The notes below the pieces were generated by a model. The model did no database searches. It was given only the letters and a program-made list of their open reading frames with translations, and had not been told where the DNA came from. A DNA stretch of 64,000 bases from Garcia nutans (Eukaryota > Streptophyta > Magnoliopsida > Malpighiales > Euphorbiaceae), in the NCBI GenBank assembly GCA_947685225.1, contig CANTUV010000022.1, positions 8,350,501-8,414,500 of the forward strand, read 5' to 3'. Positions 59,440 through 64,000 of this stretch are shown in pieces; the first letter of the stretch is position 1, and every line of letters begins with the position of its first letter. Position numbers and translations under genes: made by a program.

Positions 59440-60105
59440 TTTTGGACACGGATAGTTTTGGACCCGAGGTTGGAGCATGTTTGGGTTCTGGAATAAGATT
59501 AGTTTGGGTTCTGGACCCAGATTGAGTTCTGGCTCAAAAAAGTAATTTGCGTTCTAGACCAGAGTTGGTTTGGGTATGGACCCAGATTGATTTGGATTCT
59601 AGACCCGAATAAAGTTATGGACCTAAAAATAATTTGGGTTTTGAACTCGATGTGGTTTGGGTTCTAGACCCAGGTTGAGTTTTGAACTAAAAAATGATTT
59701 AGGTTCTCGACTCGAGATTGGATTTTGGATTCTTGATTCGATACTGAATTTGGGTTTGGATGCTCGACCTGATATTGAATTAGGATACTCGACCCAAGAC
59801 TGGATTAGGGTTCTCGACCCGAAACTGGATTAGGGTGCTCGACCCGAAACTGGATTAGGGTGCTCGACCTGAAACTGGATTATGGTGTTATACCCAAGAC
59901 TAGATTATGGTTCTCGACCCAAGATTGGATTAGAATTCTCAACCCAAGACTGGATTAGGGTTCTCGACCTGAAACTGCATTAGTGTTCACGACCCAAAAC
60001 TAGATTAGGGCGCTCGACTCAAAACTGGATTAGGGTGCTCGACCCGAGACTGGAATAGGATTCTTTACTGAATACTAAATTTTGGGTTCTCAACCTGAGA
60101 CTTAA
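59440..60105. repeat. 25-bp minisatellite next to the polypurine tract
   Basis: Tandem units of about 25 bp. The clearest form is 'ctcgacccgaaactggatta' plus 'gggtg', near-perfect between about 59780 and 60060 and more variable ('gggttctggacccagattg') toward 59440. Lies in the 3' non-coding region of the Tat/Ogre element. Confidence 0.95.
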
Positions 60106-62729
60106 GCTCTTCTAGCTTGATCATCCTTTTGCCGTTTAAGAATTTCGGCTTTCTTCTAGCTAATTGGTTCCTTTCTTTAATGGGCTTTGCTGACGTTCTA
60201 TCATCTGAGAGTTTTGACTTTCTTCTGCCCATTTATTCCATTCTTCAATGAATTGACTTTAGCTCTTCTAGCTGGACTGAGCTTCAGTCATTTGAGAGTT
60301 TTAGCTTTCTTCTTTTGTTCTTTCTTTTGTAAAAAATTCAGCTAATTATTAGCTAGCTCTCATACCCTCTCTTTGCCTTTTGTATGGCAAAAATATTAAA
60401 AGTGAGTATAAAAATATTTTGTACACGCATAAAATCAAGAATTGAAAAGAGAAAGTTTTGACCTCTGTGTAGGCTCAAACTAATAATTTTGTTCACATGC
60501 AATCTTTGATCGATGTTTGTATTTTGTTTGGTTCCTTGCACCAGCATGCATCTTTATTTTTGCAAAGTGACTGGATCTTTCTCAAGCAATGGGCCTTCTA
60601 TGCCCCCACTGATTTAATATCTGCTTCTGATTATTTACTTCATAAGGTGTCTGCTGTTCACTTTGACAAAGACTAGACAATGCAGTGTGATATGCTCATG
60701 TATGCATGATATGCATGAATAATACTTAAAGTGATTCTATTGACTCACAGACCGAGGTAACCAACTAAAGTGCCTTCATGGATTCCTTTCAAATGCTTAT
60801 TCATGTCATGTATTAAAATGGCAGAAGACTTTACATTTATGGCTTTTAAGATGTTGAAAACATGAGTGGTGGGCCCTAAGAAGTATAGAGATACAACCAT
60901 TTCAAACTATGATTCAGCACATCAGTTGGTAGCTTCTTCATGACATGACCTTGCAAGTGATCCTTTCATTAGACCTCTTTTGCACATTATGTCCTTTGTG
61001 ATTTAATAGTTCAACACACTTCCCTAAACTTGAAGGCTTTGTATGACAATTTTTTTTAAATCTTAAAAATTATATTTTGGCTTTGTCAAGTTAGTGCCAT
61101 TATACCTCAGAACTCAATTTTCCTAAATTAGCATATTTATAACATGATAACCCTAGTTACCGTAACTTGGGAATCATTTCTATTAAACAAGAATTGTTGT
61201 ACTTTAGATACGCACATACACATTACTTGGCCAAATATTATCTATCTCATAGGAATGCTTATTCAAACAATCTCCACTAATAGACTCTACCTACCAAGAG
61301 AGATCAACAGGTGTTTAACAGGCTTAAAATGGAGTCTACAAGGGACACAAGCAAGTGAAGGCCATTTTCAAATTGGAGATAATGTGATACTGCTGACGAA
61401 CCCTCACACTATAAACTTCCTTATTAGAATTGTACGTTGTTGAAAGCATTCTTAAATTTTGGGCACCATTTTCTTCTTTTAGGCATCACGCTATCTTACT
61501 TTATGAAAAGATAGAGTTTGAATGTTCTTTTATCATTATGACCTTCTTGATCATTGTTGAATGTACTTCTTGATCTTTTCCTTTTGCAAAAACTCAGGAC
61601 CATTATTCTGTTCTTTGAAATATCATGTATTAAGATTTTCAAGATTGCGGATCTGGAAATGGTGCTAGATAAGATGGTCTTTCCCTTGTTTCTATGATTT
61701 TCAACTATCCTTATTGGAATTGTACGTTGTTTAATGTACTTCTTGATCTTTTCCTTTTGCAATTCTGTCCTTTGGAATATCATGTATCAAGATTTTCAAG
61801 ATTGCGGATTTGGAGCAGTGTTTAATAAGATAGTCTTTTCCTTGTTTCTCTAATTTTCTTTGGTTGGGCTCGTAACATAAGCTAAAGTCTTCTGATGCTT
61901 TAGGTAAGAAGAACTCTATTGGCTTTCTAAATCGCTCTTTTGGGATTTTATTTCCTTTTCTTCTTTTTTTTCTTCTTTTTTTTTTATTTTTACTCTAACT
62001 GTAAGAGAGTTGTCTTATTTGTACCATCTTGTGCTTCTGGCTATGAATGAGATGGGATGAGTTTGCTTCAACAAGGATGAATCCTTTGTTGCTTTGATAG
62101 ATCTGAGATATTAAGTCCAATTCAGGTAAACGTCAACTATCCTTAAGGTCTTGACTTTGCATCCTCTTCCTTGATCTTCTTGCCCCTTACATCAGTGATC
62201 ATCAGACTTGCCATAAGTATCACAATAGCTCAGGATAGATTGTTGGGGTTTACAAGCTAATAAAAACAAGCTAAAAATGTCATGAAGACTCAAATGGACA
62301 ACTAGGGATTGATATCAATAGGGCGGATACTAGTTGTCAGTTTACCAAGCAATGCATTTATCATTTCTCCCTTAAATAAGAAAAGTTCAATTTCACCTTG
62401 AAAGTTTGTTAAAATATGCTCTAAGAACGACTAGGTCCTAGACAAAGGATAATTATGCAGGAGCTCTCTCTAAGTAAGCATACAAAACTCAATGCTATAG
62501 AATAATTCCCTCATCTAGTAAAGTCATTTGAATCATAATACATAGATACAATAATTTATGAATATCAAGGCAGACTCATCATCGGTTGAGCACAAAAATG
62601 ACAAAGACCAACATAAGTAAAAATTTGATGAGAAACAATCTTAGTTTAAAAAATATAATAGTTTCAAAAATATTAAACAAATAAAAAAAGTAGCATTCAA
62701 GCCTAAGAAAGTTTGTTGAATTATAATCG
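60106..62729 (-). other. Non-coding 3' region of the Tat/Ogre element
   Basis: No RT, integrase or RNase H motif was seen on either strand. Repeated phrases occur: 'agctcttctagct' near 60104 and 60252, 'gagagttt(t)agctttctt' variants, and a 173-bp tandem duplication starting at 61560 and 61733 ('aatgtacttcttgatctttt'). Treated as part of the element because it lies between gag and the LTR. Confidence 0.5.
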
Positions 62730-64000
62730 ATGGTGTGTTATCTACTTGAACATGTCAGGGACAGTGATCATCACATCCTTATCCATAATTCCTCCATCTA
62801 CATCTTAAAAGGACAACAAGATAGAACTTTTCATCAATCCTCCTTCTATCATAAAGGTTGCTGGTGGTGACACTCTTCCAAACTTAGGCAATAGTTTACT
62901 TTTAGTATTGGGTTTATCGAGCTCGAGTAGCTTGCCACTGTCAATCAAATCTTGGATCTCATGCCTTAATCAAGCATATTTATCTATATCATGCCCTTGC
63001 ATTTGATGAAATTGACAGAAGACCTTAGCATCAAAGTTTGGCGGCAGATGATCGTGCAGTGGTCGAGGAGCCAATAGCTGCAATAGTTCTTTCTTTTGTA
63101 ACTTGTTGAAAAGCCAAGACAAAGGTTTTTCTAACTCTAAAAACTGTCTTCTATTTTCTTAGCCAGTAGTTGCATTGACAACCATTTCTTTTTGTGCACT
63201 CTGACTGCCAGATTGGTAGTTTCCTCTCTCATTTTTCCTTCTAGAAAAGTAATTCTTCTCCCATTTCCACTATTTTATTTGCAAGCCAGGTTGGAGAAGA
63301 TCTTTGAAATCTCTTACAAGGGTGTGAGACAGACTCTCATGGAGGCTGAGCAGGATACCTCTCATTATCATTCTAATTTGGTTAGATTCATCGGGCCTTT
63401 TTTTTAGAAGAGCAGATTTACTTCTCCACCTCTTCACACAGTTAATAAAATTCTCGTTCTGCTTCTATCTGATTGACTTTACCTCCATTAGGGTAACTTC
63501 CAATTTCACATTATACTCATACTGTTGAATAAAGGCTTTGTACAGCAAATTCTAATTCTTTTGAGTACTTTCCTCTAAGGTGATGAATCAGTTTTGCCAA
63601 ATAGGATCCAGTGAAAGCATGAAGTACCTTAGAGTTTGAGCTTTAGTAGATCATGCAGACTACATAGCAGTGATATACTGCTTTAAGTGAAAGTGAGGAT
63701 TGCTAGTTTCATCAAACTTAGCAAATGATGACATCTTGAACTTATAAGGGACCTCCTCATTTTATTCAAGCAGCTTGTCCACCTCCGACATTTCTTCAAT
63801 TTTTAACTTCTTCTCAAACTTCTTATCTAGATCAACAATCATCTTCTTAATATCAGAAGTTTTAGTCTTCTTAATAGTTGGTTTCTCCATAACCTTCGGC
63901 TCCTTCTTCTTATCTTGAGGATCTTGAAAGTACTGAGCCTAGTATTTATCATCGTCCATAACCATCTTGTCATCATCAAAGGCTACTTCACCAACCTTAG
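62730..64000 (-). pseudogene. Decayed Tat/Ogre-type gag, N terminus beyond window
   Basis: Minus-strand islands: EEVPYKFKMSSFAKFDET and NPHFHLKQYITAM near 63760-63670 (gag core start), then LLYKAFIQQYEYNVKLEV near 63540, and later CQFHQMQGHDIDKYA followed after a stop by LRHEIQDLIDSGKLLEL near 63010-62920. The last matches the C-x2-H-x4-H knuckle-like motif of Tat-lineage gag, with the final Cys replaced by Tyr. Several stops (for example TAA after DKLLE near 63765). Gag packages element RNA; this copy cannot. Confidence 0.8.

Larger units (their letters stand above)
57353..64000 (-). mobile_element. Tat/Ogre-type gypsy element, 3' part, continues past the window
   Basis: Minus-strand element: decayed gag (62730-64000), a long non-coding region with minisatellites, polypurine tract and 3' LTR (57353-59372). 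The LTR holds the 'ggagtcaccacc' block and surroundings that recur in plant Tat/Ogre LTRs. No protease, RT or integrase similarity was seen between gag and the LTR, so the copy has lost pol or never had it. The 5' LTR should lie beyond 64000. Confidence 0.75.

Noticed and set aside
59440..60105. Short regular repeats resembling CRISPR or telomere repeats
   Set aside because: No spacers, and the 'ttaggg' word is only part of a 25-bp unit. It is a minisatellite in a retrotransposon.

Overview
This window looks like AT-rich, gene-poor plant nuclear DNA, most likely from pericentromeric or otherwise repeat-rich chromatin of a eudicot (inference from base composition, element types and the captured gene fragments). 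I see no intact host gene, no rRNA or tRNA gene and no prokaryotic feature. Almost everything assignable is a transposable element, and many elements are nested inside one another.

Layout. 1-1.2 kb is unassigned. 1.2-7.2 kb holds a young, apparently intact Ty1/copia element (1822-6520, minus strand, one 1426-codon gag-pol ORF, near-identical 161-bp LTRs), possibly inside an older inverted-repeat element. 7.2-25.6 kb is a deep nest. An old AT-rich repeat (Q1) was hit by a Mutator-like element (Pack-MULE A, 7615-25058) carrying a PEX7-like fragment. That was hit by a 15.8-kb CACTA element (8584-24431) with decayed TNP1-like and TNP2 genes. The CACTA received a 2.2-kb solo LTR (9058-11266) and a second Q copy (Q2), and Q2 received a decayed copia element (16716-22322). 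26.0-30.1 kb is a PIF/Harbinger element with two divergent broken genes separated by four 137-bp tandem repeats. 32.86-38.56 kb is a second Pack-MULE of the same terminal family (B) carrying a galacturonosyltransferase-like (GATL) fragment and a GATA-factor fragment. An Athila-like solo LTR (33399-37421) splits the GATL fragment, and a further gypsy solo LTR (34279-36861) sits inside that one.

40.6-44.2 kb is a related gypsy solo LTR. 45.2-48.9 kb holds a copia deletion derivative followed by a partial LTR element. 49.2-53.65 kb holds one probable and one well-bounded solo LTR. 54.26-54.99 kb is a TRIM-like miniature retrotransposon. 57.35-64 kb is the 3' part of a Tat/Ogre-type gypsy element on the minus strand (LTR, polypurine tract, 25-bp minisatellite, decayed gag) that continues beyond the window.

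The most interesting result is that two Mutator-like elements with related long terminal inverted repeats together captured pieces of three unrelated host genes (PEX7, GATL, GATA factor). For each one, a related copy of the repeat it inserted into survives elsewhere in the window without the insertion, which gives internal evidence for its boundaries.
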